Assembly (NCBI RefSeq): GCF_000015665.1
Contig: NC_008817.1
Location: forward strand, 124,001-188,000
Direction: 5' to 3'
DNA length: 64,000 bases
Source of the DNA: Prochlorococcus marinus str. MIT 9515
GTDB lineage: Bacteria; Cyanobacteriota; Cyanobacteriia; PCC-6307; Cyanobiaceae
The notes under the pieces were generated by a model. The model saw only the letters and a list, made by a program, of their open reading frames with translations, was not told the DNA's origin and did no database searches. The position numbers were made by a program, and so were the translations under genes. This document shows positions 44,025-54,472 of the stretch, piece by piece. Numbering within the stretch: the first letter of the stretch is position 1; every line of letters begins with the position of its first letter.

Positions 44025-44898
44025 GACCAGCTTTTTCAAGTATTTCTGGGATAAGATTTTCTGCCTTGACTGCCATTATATGAATACCTTCAGCGATGTT
44101 AATAAAATCTTTAGCTTGTTCAGCAGCAATTAATATTCCTTCTTTCAGGGGGTCTTTTGCTTCTTTGAGACGATTTAAAATATTTTCAGGAATATTCGCG
44201 CCAGGTACAAATTTATTTATGAAGAGGGCATTTTTATATGATTTCAAAAGAAATACTCCTGCTATAACTGGTATCTCAAGTGGATTACTGATTTCTTGGC
44301 AAAAATCTATCAAATAATTTCTATCCATAACTATTTGAGTTTGTAAAAAATTTGCTCCTGCCTCCTTCTTCTTTCTTGTTCGATTTTTTAAACTTCTTTG
44401 ATTCCGACAACTGGGATCTACTGCAGCACCAGCAAATATGTTAGTTCTATTGTCAGCAAGTTTTTCAAAAGTAGGATCAATACCTTGATTGAAATATTGA
44501 ATTTGTTTTAATAGTCGAACTGCTTCAAATTCATGAACTGCTTTTGTTTCTTGCTGATCACCAGCTTTTACTGAATCTCCTGTAATGCATAAAATATTTT
44601 TAATACCTAATGCATTTGCTCCAAGAATATCTGATTGTAAAGCAATTTTATTACGATCTCTGCAAGAAATTTGCATTATCGGTTCTATCCCATTTTCCAG
44701 TAATAGTTTAGACATTGCTAAACTACACATCCTCATTATTGCTCTACTTCCGTCTGTTATGTTAACAGCATGTACCTTATTTTTCAGAAGTTGTGCTATT
44801 TTAAGAGATCTTATGGGGTCCCCTCCTCTTGGCGGCATTAATTCTGCTGTAATTACTTTTGAATTTTTTTCTAAAGTTTGCTGAAGTTTTGATTTCAA
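44008..44898 (-). CDS. metF: methylenetetrahydrofolate reductase
   Basis: This 296-residue FAD/NAD(P)H enzyme reduces 5,10-methylene-THF to 5-methyl-THF for methionine. It has the barrel motif AELMPPRGGDP at the N-terminus, DGSRAIMRM, and the conserved NILCITGD (FAD contact) and VIAGVFLLKS. Length is typical of bacterial MetF. The gene is alone on its strand and diverges from pedR. Confidence 0.88.
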   Translation of the reverse strand: MKSKLQQTLEKNSKVITAELMPPRGGDPIRSLKIAQLLKNKVHAVNITDGSRAIMRMCSLAMSKLLLENGIEPIMQISCRDRNKIALQSDILGANALGIKNILCITGDSVKAGDQQETKAVHEFEAVRLLKQIQYFNQGIDPTFEKLADNRTNIFAGAAVDPSCRNQRSLKNRTRKKKEAGANFLQTQIVMDRNYLIDFCQEISNPLEIPVIAGVFLLKSYKNALFINKFVPGANIPENILNRLKEAKDPLKEGILIAAEQAKDFINIAEGIHIMAVKAENLIPEILEKAGLNLEC

Positions 44899-44974
44899 TT
44901 GCTTTTTTCCCTACTTGGTTAAGAAGTTTACTGATACTGCTAAACTCAATTAATATATAAAAGGAACTGTTTAA

Positions 44975-45253
44975 ATGCAAATGGTTGAAGAAGGTATTAA
45001 CGACATTGATATGATGGGTCTCTCGTCTAGAGAGATGGAAATCATAGATTTAGTGGCTGATGGGCTTACAAATCAAGAAATTGCAGTAAAGCTTACTATT
45101 AGTAAAAGAACTGTTGATAATCATGTAAGTAATATGTTCACCAAAACAGGCTCTAAAAATAGAGTAGCACTATTAAATTGGGCAATGGATCACGGAAAAA
45201 TCTGCAGAGATGGATTTAATTGTTGCTCTCTACCTGATTCAGATCAAGATTAA
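44975..45253 (+). CDS. pedR: small LuxR/NarL-type regulator PedR
   Basis: This 92-residue protein is a stand-alone LuxR helix-turn-helix (about 15-70; LSSREMEIIDLVADGLTNQE, TVDNHVSNMFTKTGS) followed by a short tail with cysteines (KICRDGFNCCSLPDS). It matches PedR, a small cyanobacterial regulator whose redox state, through thioredoxin, relays photosynthetic electron transport; the cysteines fit that. It overlaps the convergent 61-residue gene by 38 bases. Confidence 0.8.
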   Translation: MQMVEEGINDIDMMGLSSREMEIIDLVADGLTNQEIAVKLTISKRTVDNHVSNMFTKTGSKNRVALLNWAMDHGKICRDGFNCCSLPDSDQD

Positions 45254-45401
45254 TATTATTTTCAGTATCGATAGTTTCTATTAAATTCATTAAGCAATAA
45301 TGCGATGAATTCAATTCAAAAAGTTCTGCATAATCAAGACATGCTTTTCTATCAGAATTGACAAATCTTAATACCCCATCCCTGTCATAAAGACCATACA
45401 T
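45216..45401 (-). CDS. conserved-looking hypothetical protein, 61 aa
   Basis: A clean ATG opens MYGLYDRDGVLRFVNSDRKA, then CLDYAELFELNSSHYCLMNL, ending acidic. Two Cys lie 18 residues apart. It looks like a small conserved cyanobacterial protein of unknown role and overlaps the pedR 3' end on the opposite strand by 38 bases. The overlap makes the two stops interdependent. Confidence 0.6.
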   Translation of the reverse strand: MYGLYDRDGVLRFVNSDRKACLDYAELFELNSSHYCLMNLIETIDTENNINLDLNQVESNN

Positions 45402-45475
45402 ATTAATGTTGAGTAAACTATTGCTAAACTATAAAAAAAATATAAAAGAAAAGTGAACTTTTTGGATATTTTTTT

Positions 45476-45952
45476 TTAATCTTTGTTTCCCCATTTTGAA
45501 AAAGGATTTTTTGTCAGATTTAAATTGGTATATATTTTGAGGCCAGTAATTTCTTTTGCTAAAAAAGGCGGAAGAATAATTTGTTCTTTTTCTTCAGCAA
45601 GCTCAATTTCGGCAATTTCCAAAGGAAAATTTCTATCTTTAAAGCAATCTATAATCCAATCTTTTTGGTCAATTTTTAAAAAAAATCTTTCTTTTTTAAT
45701 TGTATTCGTAAGAGTTGCCATGATTTGTTCGCCTTCACTATTTGGTATTGAGTATTCATATTCGTAATTAGTAAAATTCTTAATATGTTTTTTAAGTGCT
45801 ATTTTAAAGTTTTTGCCATTAAATCTAATTCTGATGATCCAATCTTCTAAATCATATGAAAGGTAGCCCTGCTCTATAAAAGTTTTATGAGTAATAAATG
45901 CTTTCCATTGATCATTTTTGATAAGAAATCGCCTTTCAATCTCTAATGTCAT
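45476..45952 (-). CDS. CYTH-domain protein (triphosphate tunnel metalloenzyme)
   Basis: The 158 residues start with the CYTH signature LEIERRFLI (E-x-E-R-x-F) and have acidic/basic strands that line the tunnel for triphosphate and metal (GYLSYDLEDWIIRIRFNG, EIAEIELAEE). Such proteins hydrolyse or bind inorganic triphosphate. It is the last gene of the ndhA-ppnK run, right after the NAD kinase with no gap. Confidence 0.82.
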   Translation of the reverse strand: MTLEIERRFLIKNDQWKAFITHKTFIEQGYLSYDLEDWIIRIRFNGKNFKIALKKHIKNFTNYEYEYSIPNSEGEQIMATLTNTIKKERFFLKIDQKDWIIDCFKDRNFPLEIAEIELAEEKEQIILPPFLAKEITGLKIYTNLNLTKNPFSKWGNKD

Positions 45953-46867
45953 CTAATTGAGTTGATTATTTTTTAAAGATAAATTCCCTTTCCAATCAAG
46001 CTTTTTGATCAAAGTAATGTAATAAGAAATGCTTTTATTGAACTTAATCATTTTACAGGGCTTTGTTCCTTTATTTATTTCGCAATAATCATTTTCTTTT
46101 ACAGTCATGCACTTTGATCCATCTTTCCATAGTTTTATTTCTCTTTTATTCTTTTGAACTGCTCTAATGATTACTTTACTTGTATCAGGAATAATAATTG
46201 GACGGCTGGCTAAGCTCATAGGACATATTGGATTGATTACAAATGCGTTTATTGAAGGGTGAACTATTGGCCCCCCTGCGGCCATAGAGTATGCTGTAGA
46301 ACCAGTTGAGGAAGAAATAATTAAACCATCACCTTTATATTCGTTTACTTTTTCATTATCTATTTCTATTTGAATTTGATTTGTTGGAGAAATATCTTCT
46401 TCAACGGATTTAAAATAAAAATCATTTAATGCATCATAGCTCTTGATTATTTTTCGTACTCCAAGATTTTCTTTACTATAAACTTCACAATGCAACCTGT
46501 TTCTTAAATCAATTGTGAATTCTTCCTTTTCCAAAATTTTGATAAATGATTTGTCAAATAAAAAATCTTTTTCTTGAGTTAAGAATCCTAAATTGCCTCC
46601 AATATTAAAACTTAGTAATGGGATATCATAATGAACTAATGCATTAGCAGATTTAAGAACAGTCCCATCACCTCCAAGAACAATTAATAAGTCAGGTAAT
46701 GAAGGAAGATTAAAAAGATATTGCTCTATTTTTTTTGTATCAAAATCACTTCCTATACTCTTTGATTTAATATTTCTATCTTTGAGAGCCTTCTCACAAA
46801 ATATAGATGCTTCTTTAGCAACTGAGCTGTTAGATCTATAAATGATAAGCACCAATGCAAGTTTCAC
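45953..46867 (-). CDS. ppnK: NAD kinase
   Basis: Phosphorylates NAD to NADP for photosynthetic reductant. The GGDGTVL motif (about 65-71) and the second motif [19 protein letters not shown] are complete over 304 residues. It follows ndhE by 10 bases in the same run. Cyanobacteria have two NAD kinases; which one this is cannot be told here. Confidence 0.92.
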   Translation of the reverse strand: MKLALVLIIYRSNSSVAKEASIFCEKALKDRNIKSKSIGSDFDTKKIEQYLFNLPSLPDLLIVLGGDGTVLKSANALVHYDIPLLSFNIGGNLGFLTQEKDFLFDKSFIKILEKEEFTIDLRNRLHCEVYSKENLGVRKIIKSYDALNDFYFKSVEEDISPTNQIQIEIDNEKVNEYKGDGLIISSSTGSTAYSMAAGGPIVHPSINAFVINPICPMSLASRPIIIPDTSKVIIRAVQKNKREIKLWKDGSKCMTVKENDYCEINKGTKPCKMIKFNKSISYYITLIKKLDWKGNLSLKNNQLN

Positions 46868-46877
46868 TTGATGCTTT

Positions 46878-47198
46878 TTACCACTTTAATAAATTAAAAC
46901 TTTCCATATCGACAGTAACTCGATTTCTATAAAGAGATAACAATATAGCTAAACCTACCGCGGCTTCTGCGGCTGCAACTGTGATGACAAAAATCGTAAA
47001 AACTTGTCCTTGAATTAGGTTGTTATCTATATAAGAAGAGAAAGCCATCAAATTTATATTTACAGCATTCAACATTAATTCAATGCTCATTAGAACTCTT
47101 ACTGCATTTCTACTATTTAATAAACCCCAAATACCAATACAAAATAATATGGAGGAGACTATTAAAAAAGCTTGAAGAGGTATAGATTCTAAATTCAT
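46878..47198 (-). CDS. ndhE: NAD(P)H-quinone oxidoreductase subunit 4L
   Basis: This 106-residue membrane subunit has the conserved acidic helix [17 protein letters not shown] and three membrane passes. It belongs to the proton channel near the quinone site. It is next to ndhG with a 1-base gap and is part of the ndhA-I-G-E operon. Confidence 0.93.
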   Translation of the reverse strand: MNLESIPLQAFLIVSSILFCIGIWGLLNSRNAVRVLMSIELMLNAVNINLMAFSSYIDNNLIQGQVFTIFVITVAAAEAAVGLAILLSLYRNRVTVDMESFNLLKW

Positions 47199-47199
47199 T

Positions 47200-47799
47200 T
47201 TAATTTTTTTTAATTAGCAATGGCTCACTTGGCTTCTCTATTAACTCTTGATCAACTGGTAATCCTGTCGAGATATCTTTGTTAAATACATCTCTTCTAG
47301 CTAATACTATAGCTCCAATCATCGCCATTAAAAGCAATACAGACGCCACTTCGAAGGGAAGCAAATAATCACTAAATAAATGTTCTCCAATTCTAATTGT
47401 AGATTCCTCGCCTATGGAGGAATTAGGATCTGCCAAACTCCAAACATTTGATAAGTCAACTCTAATTAATAGACTTAGGAGAGTTAAACAAATTGATGTT
47501 GATATGATTCTTCTTGAATTGATGTTATTAATAGGTTTTAAATCTTCTTTTTTATTGACTAGCATTATTGCAAAAATAATCAGAACATTAACTGCTCCTA
47601 CATAAACTAGTACTTGAGCTGCCGCAACAAAACTAGCATTTAATAAAAGATATAAGCCTGCAACACTCATGAAGACTCCACCAAGTAAGAATGCAGAGTA
47701 AACAATACTATCAAGAAGAATTACCCCTAGTGCTCCAACTATTACAACTAAAGACAATACTGAAAAACAAATAATTTGTGTTGTGACTGCTATAGACAT
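47200..47799 (-). CDS. ndhG: NAD(P)H-quinone oxidoreductase subunit 6
   Basis: This 199-residue membrane subunit has five hydrophobic segments, including the conserved [20 protein letters not shown] helix with the channel-lining Glu/Gly set, and a polar C-terminus. It follows ndhI by 12 bases. It sits in the antiporter arm. Confidence 0.93.
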   Translation of the reverse strand: MSIAVTTQIICFSVLSLVVIVGALGVILLDSIVYSAFLLGGVFMSVAGLYLLLNASFVAAAQVLVYVGAVNVLIIFAIMLVNKKEDLKPINNINSRRIISTSICLTLLSLLIRVDLSNVWSLADPNSSIGEESTIRIGEHLFSDYLLPFEVASVLLLMAMIGAIVLARRDVFNKDISTGLPVDQELIEKPSEPLLIKKN

Positions 47800-47811
47800 T
47801 TATGTAGTTAA

Positions 47812-48438
47812 TTATTTATTTAGTTTGACGGCGGGATCACTCATTTCATTCGTTTTTGGTTTCATCCAATCATAAACTTCTTCAGGTAATTTACCAACAC
47901 GAGCATCGGAAGAAGAGACTTCATGAGGATCCATAACTCCTTTAGGTAAATATGCAAGTTCTCTAAGAGGTTTTACAGAAGGATCAGTCGTAACGTTTGT
48001 AGGAAGTCTGCCTAAAGCCACATTATCAAAATTTAAATTATGTCTATCGAATGTCGCTAATTCATATTCTTCAGTCATGGATAAGCAATTTGTTGGACAA
48101 TATTCAACACAATTCCCACAAAAAATACATACTCCAAAGTCTATAGAGTAATTTCTAAGTTCCTTTTTTTTAGTTTCTTTATTCATTACCCAATCTACTA
48201 CTGGCAGATTTATGGGACAAACACGTACGCATACTTCACAGGCTATACATTTATCAAATTCATAATGGATTCTTCCTCTATATCTTTCAGATGGTATTAA
48301 CTTCTCGTAAGGGTATTGAACAGTAACTGGCCTTCTTCGGAGATGATCAAAAGTTACAGAAAGTCCATCATATAAATATTTACCAGCTCCAAAGGCTTCT
48401 TTAATATAGCTATTTACTTTTTGAAGAAAGTCTTTCAT
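47812..48438 (-). CDS. ndhI: NAD(P)H-quinone oxidoreductase subunit I (two 4Fe-4S clusters)
   Basis: The 208 residues carry two ferredoxin motifs: [12 protein letters not shown] and [12 protein letters not shown], which hold clusters N6a and N6b that pass electrons towards plastoquinone. It follows ndhA by 69 bases and is followed by ndhG. The A-type carrier at 2108 could supply such clusters. Confidence 0.95.
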   Translation of the reverse strand: MKDFLQKVNSYIKEAFGAGKYLYDGLSVTFDHLRRRPVTVQYPYEKLIPSERYRGRIHYEFDKCIACEVCVRVCPINLPVVDWVMNKETKKKELRNYSIDFGVCIFCGNCVEYCPTNCLSMTEEYELATFDRHNLNFDNVALGRLPTNVTTDPSVKPLRELAYLPKGVMDPHEVSSSDARVGKLPEEVYDWMKPKTNEMSDPAVKLNK

Positions 48439-48507
48439 TTTAAAGTGATAACTTAGTGTCTTTAGTGTAGTGGATTAATTTAGTATTTAAGTACATTTAC
48501 TTAAATA

Positions 48508-49626
48508 TTATCCACCAAAAAATTGAGGGAGAGCTAGTTTTAGGCCAGCTGTTAAAAGGAGATTAGCAAGAGAAATAGGTAAAAGAAACTTCCAACCTAA
48601 ATCTAATAATTGATCTATTCTTACTCTTGGAGTTGTCCAGCGTAATAGTATGGCTATAAAAACTAAGAGATATGCTTTAAGAACTGTCATTATAATTCCT
48701 ATAGAAGCTGTAAATACTTGAATTACAGGGGCGTTTATTGGAAGATTTAAAACTTTAGCTATTATCTCAACAGGGATAGGAAAACCCCATCCTCCTAAAT
48801 AAAGTATGGATACTAATAATGCAGATAGAATCAAATTTATGTAACTGCCTAAATAAAATAAAGCAAATTTCATTCCAGCATATTCAGTTTGATAACCTGC
48901 AACTAATTCTTCCTCAGCTTCAGGCAAGTCAAAAGGAAGTCTTTCACATTCAGCAAGAGCACATATCCAAAAGATGATGAATCCAACAGGTTGCCGCCAT
49001 ATATTCCAACTTAGTATTCCAGCCCCACTTTGTTGATTAACAATATCAATAGTACTAAGAGAGTTTGTCATTAATACGACAGCTAATACAGATAGAGCTA
49101 GAGGTATTTCATAGCTTATAGATTGAGCAGCCGCTCTTAATCCGCCTAATAATGAATATTTATTATTAGAGGCATATCCACTCATAAGAAGACCAATTGG
49201 TTGAATACTACTTAGAGCAATCCAAAGAAAAATCCCAATGCCAACATTACTGATAAGTAAGTTTTGACCAAAAGGTACAATTAACCACGAAAGAATAACT
49301 GGTACTAATACTAATATTGGTCCAGTTGTAAAAAGAATTGAATCTGCTTTTGCAGGAATAATATCTTCTTTAACAAGTAATTTAAGTCCATCTGCAATTG
49401 GTTGCAGAACTCCTAAAGCACCTGCATATTCTGGACCTATTCTTTGTTGAGCAGCTGCAGAAATCTTTCTTTCTAACCATACTGTGACTAATACTCCGAC
49501 AACTGCTGAGACTAAAACTATTAGCATTGGTAGAGGAAGCCAAATTATATGAGCAATTTCACTAGACAGTCCGAAACCTTTTAAGATTTCATTAAAACTA
49601 TATTCGAGATCTAATCCGGTGTTCAA
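48508..49626 (-). CDS. ndhA: NAD(P)H-quinone oxidoreductase subunit 1
   Basis: This 372-residue membrane subunit forms the quinone-binding junction. It has [20 protein letters not shown] near the N-terminus and [20 protein letters not shown], both NdhA hallmarks. It starts the ndhA-I-G-E operon, 75 bases after the citrate synthase gene on the same strand. Confidence 0.95.
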   Translation of the reverse strand: MNTGLDLEYSFNEILKGFGLSSEIAHIIWLPLPMLIVLVSAVVGVLVTVWLERKISAAAQQRIGPEYAGALGVLQPIADGLKLLVKEDIIPAKADSILFTTGPILVLVPVILSWLIVPFGQNLLISNVGIGIFLWIALSSIQPIGLLMSGYASNNKYSLLGGLRAAAQSISYEIPLALSVLAVVLMTNSLSTIDIVNQQSGAGILSWNIWRQPVGFIIFWICALAECERLPFDLPEAEEELVAGYQTEYAGMKFALFYLGSYINLILSALLVSILYLGGWGFPIPVEIIAKVLNLPINAPVIQVFTASIGIIMTVLKAYLLVFIAILLRWTTPRVRIDQLLDLGWKFLLPISLANLLLTAGLKLALPQFFGG

Positions 49627-49701
49627 AGTTTTGTTGTTATTTACCCTATAGGTTACCTCGCCATAAACGATATGTGTGTGTTTTTTGAAAAGCTGAAAAT
49701 A

Positions 49702-50847
49702 TTATTTTCGGTTTTCTAAACTAATCCAATCTCTTGGAGCTGATCCAGTATAAATTTGCGATGGTCTAAAAATCCTGTTTGCTCCTAATTGTTCCCTCCA
49801 GTGAGCTAACCATCCTGCTACTCTGGATATTGCGAAAATTGGAGTAAAAAGGTCTCGTGGTATTCCAAGTTTTCGATAAACAAGACCAGAATAGAAATCA
49901 ACATTTGGGAAAATGCCTTTTGGCCCTAGTCTTGGTATGGCTTCTAACTCTAAATTTTTAGCAACTTCATACATCTCATCTTTACCAAATCTGATAAAAA
50001 GCTCTTCCGCTAACTTTTGAAGAATAATTGCTCTAGGATCTTTAACCTTATATTCCCTGTGACCGAAACCCATTATTTTCTTTTTATTTTTTATAGCATC
50101 ATCCAAAAAACAACCGGCTTTTTCGGGCGTTTTAATATCTTCTAGCATTGCAATCACATCTTCATTTGCTCCTCCATGAAGAGGACCAGCGAGTGTCCCC
50201 ACCGCAGATGCAATTACTGCGTATGGATCAGTAAGAGTACTTGCTGTAACTCTCGCACTGAAGGTGCTTGCATTTAAGCTGTGTTCTGCATGAAGAATTA
50301 AGCATCTATCAAAAACTTTCGCTGCGATTGGATCTTGTTCTTTCTCTGTGAGCATATAAAGGAAATTTGATGAGTAAGATAAATCATCTCTCGGTTGGAT
50401 TGGATCCTGCCCTTTTCTAATTAGTTGGAAAGCGGCAATCATAGTAGGAATTTTGGCTATAAGTCTAATTACAGCGTTGTATATATATTTCGGGTCATCT
50501 ATGGCTCTCCTTGAATAAAAAAGGCCAAGAGACGCAGCACTCGATTGAAGAGCATCCATAGGATGTCCAGTCGCAGGAAAACATTTCATCATATCTCTAA
50601 CTCTGAAACTTAATCTCCTATGCATCTGTACTTCTTGTTCAAAATCCCTCAGTTCTATTGCTGATGGCAATTCTCCCCAAATTAATAAAAAAGCAGTTTC
50701 TAAGAAAGTACTTTTCTGTGCTAATTCTTCAATTGCATAGCCTCTATATAACAATTTCCCATTTTGTCCATCAATATCGCATATTGATGAATTAGTTACT
50801 GGGACACCCTCTAATCCTGGTTTTAAAATTAGTTTGTTAGGGTCCAA
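49702..50847 (-). CDS. gltA: citrate synthase
   Basis: Condenses acetyl-CoA and oxaloacetate to citrate, the first step of the oxidative arm of the TCA route to 2-oxoglutarate for nitrogen assimilation. The 381 residues have LHAEHSLNASTFS and the catalytic MGFGHREYKVKDPRA. It lies upstream of ndhA on the same strand. Confidence 0.92.
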   Translation of the reverse strand: MDPNKLILKPGLEGVPVTNSSICDIDGQNGKLLYRGYAIEELAQKSTFLETAFLLIWGELPSAIELRDFEQEVQMHRRLSFRVRDMMKCFPATGHPMDALQSSAASLGLFYSRRAIDDPKYIYNAVIRLIAKIPTMIAAFQLIRKGQDPIQPRDDLSYSSNFLYMLTEKEQDPIAAKVFDRCLILHAEHSLNASTFSARVTASTLTDPYAVIASAVGTLAGPLHGGANEDVIAMLEDIKTPEKAGCFLDDAIKNKKKIMGFGHREYKVKDPRAIILQKLAEELFIRFGKDEMYEVAKNLELEAIPRLGPKGIFPNVDFYSGLVYRKLGIPRDLFTPIFAISRVAGWLAHWREQLGANRIFRPSQIYTGSAPRDWISLENRK

Positions 50848-50932
50848 ATTTTAATAAGATATAAATTCTTTATAGATCTAAGATAGTCAAATAATTTTTA
50901 GTTAACCATAAGATATCAATCAAATTTAATTA

Positions 50933-52390
50933 TTAAAATATTTTCAAATTGATTTCTTCATAATATAAAGGGGTTGTTTCCGGGATAGGTTGTTTTATTA
51001 TTTCAGTAAATTTTTGACTTGATACGTTTGTCACATTTTTAAAAAAGAAATTAATTTTTTCTAAATAAGAGATATTTTTAGCTTGGATAGAGTAAGGATG
51101 ATTTAGATCAATTTTTTTATTTAAAAAATATTTTGCTTGACTATCTCCTCTGAAATTAAAAAATTCCTTTGAAATTAAATCTATCTCAGCTTCATTAACC
51201 AAATTGTTACCAATAAAGGTTAAATTTTCAGATTGAATTAAAAAAATTTTTTTGTAATTAGATTCTTTTATAATGTCTTTTTCTTTTTTGAGTATGTCTT
51301 TCGAATATATTGTATAAACATTATTATTATTTGTTAGGCTATTTTTATTTAAATCTTCTAATAATTTTAACTTCTCAAAAGAAAAATTATTCTTATCAAG
51401 AATTATCAACCAATTATTATCAGTAATTAAAAGTAGTATATTTTGTTTTAATTCTTTATTTAATTCTCTAAAAATATCTTTTTCAAAATCACTTATTTTG
51501 ATTTGATTAAGATATTTATTAGAATCAAATAAACTATTATAAGTAGAAATTTGATAGTTTCTTTTTACAATATTTTCTTTATTAATTTTTTTATAAGACT
51601 GAAAATCTAAATTCTTATTATTATTTACTAAGTAAGATTTTAATATAATTTCTTTATCTTTAAATTTAAATAATGTTACTAAATAGTCGTCTTTTGTTAT
51701 ATTATAATTTTCATTGTTTAATAGTTCAGTCTGCTTAAAATTGTTAGTTAATAAAATATTCTGTTCATTTTTATAATTATTTAATACCTCTTTAAAAGAG
51801 TATTTTCTTATAATATTTTTATCAATTTTACTTGATTCTAAGGCTTTGAGGATTAAGTTTTCATTAGAGGAAGTAATTATATAATTATCATTAGTGCGAT
51901 AAATATACTTTAAATAATTTAATTTATTATCTCTATATATTTTTATCAATTTATCAGGCTCATCAATTTTATTAGAAAGATTTAAAATATCATCTATATC
52001 TTTTTTTTCTTTAATTTTGAATATTATTAAAATATCATCAAAATCTTTTTCTTTATTATCATATGTAGTTAAAGCAAATTCATTACTATAAATATCTTTT
52101 AAATTGTTTATACCTAAATCTATACCTAGGTACGCAAAAATACTATCTTTTATTAAAACAAATTGATCTTGCTCCCTTGCTTCATAGTGATTGCTTATGT
52201 TATTTGTGATTTTTGAAATTTTAGAATTTGAAATAAATAATGCTTTATTGTCTGTAGGTAAGTACGTTAAAATTTTTAATTCTGAAATATTTTCGTGGTT
52301 TTCTTTACTTAAGCTATGAGATATTTTTTCAAATCCAAAAATTAGGAATAATGATAATATTGTTAATACAGCTAATAATTTAATATTCAT
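50933..52390 (-). CDS. DUF3352-type cyanobacterial protein
   Basis: I chose the ATG at 52388-52390 over a TTG seven codons upstream. The 485 residues open with a membrane or signal segment (MNIKLLAVLTILSLFLIFGF), then a long lysine- and asparagine-rich, beta-helical domain of the DUF3352 type, which is common in cyanobacteria. The likely location is periplasm- or membrane-side, with unknown function. Codon use is very A/T-rich. It lies 85 bases upstream of gltA on the same strand. Confidence 0.7.
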   Translation of the reverse strand: MNIKLLAVLTILSLFLIFGFEKISHSLSKENHENISELKILTYLPTDNKALFISNSKISKITNNISNHYEAREQDQFVLIKDSIFAYLGIDLGINNLKDIYSNEFALTTYDNKEKDFDDILIIFKIKEKKDIDDILNLSNKIDEPDKLIKIYRDNKLNYLKYIYRTNDNYIITSSNENLILKALESSKIDKNIIRKYSFKEVLNNYKNEQNILLTNNFKQTELLNNENYNITKDDYLVTLFKFKDKEIILKSYLVNNNKNLDFQSYKKINKENIVKRNYQISTYNSLFDSNKYLNQIKISDFEKDIFRELNKELKQNILLLITDNNWLIILDKNNFSFEKLKLLEDLNKNSLTNNNNVYTIYSKDILKKEKDIIKESNYKKIFLIQSENLTFIGNNLVNEAEIDLISKEFFNFRGDSQAKYFLNKKIDLNHPYSIQAKNISYLEKINFFFKNVTNVSSQKFTEIIKQPIPETTPLYYEEINLKIF

Positions 52391-52472
52391 TTTTATTTTT
52401 ATTTTTAACAATAAGCATATTCTTGCAACCTTACTTATTAAATTGTTAATAAGAATTAGTTAATTCAAGGAA

Positions 52473-52823
52473 TTGAGAAATTATCCGAAAATAATAAATG
52501 CTCTTGATCTTAATAAATGGTTTAATTCTGAAGATGAGAATCCTATTATTATTGATGTTAGAGAGAATTCCGAACTGGAAATAGCTTGTTTCCCTCGAGA
52601 GTTTTTACATTTACCAATAAGTAAAATTTCGCTTGATTACGTTAAAACAAAAATTAGTAATGTAAAAGACAAAAAGTTTGTTGTTCTTTGTCATGCGGGT
52701 ATCAGAAGTTATAATTTTGGACAATGGTCATTAGATAATAATCTCGTAAATGAGATTTGGAATCTAGAAGAAGGTATAGATGGATGGAGTAGGTATATTG
52801 ATCAAACAATACCTAGATATTAG
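52473..52823 (+). CDS. rhodanese-domain protein
   Basis: The 116-residue single rhodanese domain has the active-site loop LCHAGIRSYNFG with the catalytic cysteine, and a DVRE start (PIIIDVRENSELEIA). It may transfer sulfur or act as a redox-sensitive thiol protein; the partner is unknown. The start is TTG. It converges on trpB with 3 bases between. Confidence 0.85.
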   Translation: MRNYPKIINALDLNKWFNSEDENPIIIDVRENSELEIACFPREFLHLPISKISLDYVKTKISNVKDKKFVVLCHAGIRSYNFGQWSLDNNLVNEIWNLEEGIDGWSRYIDQTIPRY

Positions 52824-52826
52824 TTA

Positions 52827-54071
52827 CTAAATATCCAAAGATGATGCAACAGTATTAACATCTTTATCTCCTCTGCCTGAACAATTAATTACTATTTCTG
52901 TATTTTTTTCTAGAGTAGGACATAATTTCTCCAGCCAAGCAAAGGCATGAGCTGTTTCGAGTGCAGGAATAATCCCTTCTAGTTCACTAACAAGTTTCAA
53001 AGCATTTAAAGCTTCTGTATCAGTAACAGAGCCATATTCTGCTCTTCCTATATCTTTTAAGTAACTATGTTCAGGACCTACCCCGGGATAATCAAGACCT
53101 GCGCTTATAGAATGTGCTTCTTGAACTTGACCGTTCTTATCTTGTAAAAGAAGGCTCATTGATCCATGTAAAATTCCAACTGATCCTTTAGTAATAGTAG
53201 CGGCATGTTTGTCAGTGTTGACTCCGCTTCCTGCAGCTTCAACTCCAATTAGTCGGACTGATTTTTCTTTTACAAAGGGATGAAAAAGACCCATTGCATT
53301 TGATCCTCCACCCACACAAGCAAGCAATATATCAGGTAGTGATCCAAACGATTCTACACATTGTTTTTTCGCTTCTTCTCCTATGACTGCATGAAAATCC
53401 CTAACAATCATTGGGAATGGATGTGGTCCCGCAACAGAACCTAAAATATAGTGTGTAGTTTCTACATTGGATACCCAATCTCTAATAGCTTCACTAGTCG
53501 CATCTTTGAGAGTTGCAGTACCTGAAGTGACAACTTTAACTTCTGCTCCTAAAAGTTTCATGCGAAAGACGTTTAATGATTGTCTTTTTATATCTTCCGC
53601 TCCCATGTAGATAATGCATTTCAAACCGAATCTCGCGCATACAGTAGCAGTTGCTACTCCGTGTTGCCCAGCACCTGTTTCCGCAATTATTCTTTCCTTG
53701 CCCATTCTTATGGCTAATAAAGCTTGTCCTAATGCGTTATTGATTTTGTGAGCACCAGTATGATTAAGGTCCTCTCTTTTTAGCCATATTCTACTAGTAC
53801 AGGTTTTCGTTTGGTAATGTTCAGTAAGTCTTTTGGCTTCATATAGTGGTGTCTCTCTCCCGACATAAGTTTTCAATAAATGATTTAATTCATCAACAAA
53901 TTGTTTATCTTTCCAGGCATCAGATGCGGCTTTTTCGAGTTCAAAAAGAGCTGGCATTAAAGTTTCAGGGACATATTGACCTCCATACTTTCCAAACCTG
54001 CCTTCCTTCGAAGGTTGATTCAAATAATCGTTATTCTTATTTTGATCATGACGGGAAATTGTACTTACCAA
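52827..54071 (-). CDS. trpB: tryptophan synthase beta subunit
   Basis: Makes tryptophan from indole and serine. The PLP lysine lies in [13 protein letters not shown], with the glycine-rich [15 protein letters not shown] and the C-terminal [10 protein letters not shown]. It is 414 residues, starting at a TTG (54069-54071) followed by GTAAGT. trpA is not adjacent. It diverges from the SUI1 gene across an inverted repeat. Confidence 0.95.
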   Translation of the reverse strand: MVSTISRHDQNKNNDYLNQPSKEGRFGKYGGQYVPETLMPALFELEKAASDAWKDKQFVDELNHLLKTYVGRETPLYEAKRLTEHYQTKTCTSRIWLKREDLNHTGAHKINNALGQALLAIRMGKERIIAETGAGQHGVATATVCARFGLKCIIYMGAEDIKRQSLNVFRMKLLGAEVKVVTSGTATLKDATSEAIRDWVSNVETTHYILGSVAGPHPFPMIVRDFHAVIGEEAKKQCVESFGSLPDILLACVGGGSNAMGLFHPFVKEKSVRLIGVEAAGSGVNTDKHAATITKGSVGILHGSMSLLLQDKNGQVQEAHSISAGLDYPGVGPEHSYLKDIGRAEYGSVTDTEALNALKLVSELEGIIPALETAHAFAWLEKLCPTLEKNTEIVINCSGRGDKDVNTVASSLDI

Positions 54072-54073
54072 TT

Positions 54074-54105
54074 TTCTATAGTATAAGTATTAACTAACTA
54101 TAGAA
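54074..54105. promoter_or_regulatory. inverted repeat between trpB and the SUI1 gene
   Basis: TTCTATAGT (54074-54082) and ACTATAGAA (54097-54105) are exact inverted repeats with a 14-base spacer. They fill the 47-base divergent gap, 3 bases from the trpB start and 14 from the SUI1 ATG. Each arm holds a TATAG core that could also be a -10, so it may be two facing promoters rather than an operator. Confidence 0.4.
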
Positions 54106-54118
54106 TATATAAAAAATA

Positions 54119-54430
54119 ATGGGAAAAAAAAATTGGATTGAGTTTGTTAATGAGGAAAATAGTTACCAAGAAAAGCCTAAAGAAGATAGTTTTAGAAATA
54201 TATCAAAAATAAATATCTCAAAACAAAAAAAAGGTAAAAAAGGTAAAACCGTAACTTTGATCAAAGGTTTAGGAATTAGAAATGAAAAAGAAGTTAAAGA
54301 ATTTCTAAAAAAAATCAAAGTGTTTTGTGGTACTGGAGGAACTGTAATAGGAGAAGATATTCAATTACAGGGAGATATGGTATCCAAATCAATTGAGTTT
54401 CTTCGCAATGAAGGATTTCAAAATTTATAA
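54119..54430 (+). CDS. SUI1/YciH-type translation initiation factor
   Basis: The 103 residues have a charged N-terminal tail and the SUI1 core (about 43-100): VTLIKGLGIRNEKEVKEFLK, then KVFCGTGGTVIGEDIQLQGD. The C-G-T-G-G-T motif matches bacterial YciH. The family helps start-codon choice in eukaryotes; its bacterial role is less clear. It precedes cysC by 42 bases. Confidence 0.88.
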   Translation: MGKKNWIEFVNEENSYQEKPKEDSFRNISKINISKQKKGKKGKTVTLIKGLGIRNEKEVKEFLKKIKVFCGTGGTVIGEDIQLQGDMVSKSIEFLRNEGFQNL

Positions 54431-54472
54431 GTGAAGAGTTAAAATAGTTTTCTACATTTGAAAACTTACAAG

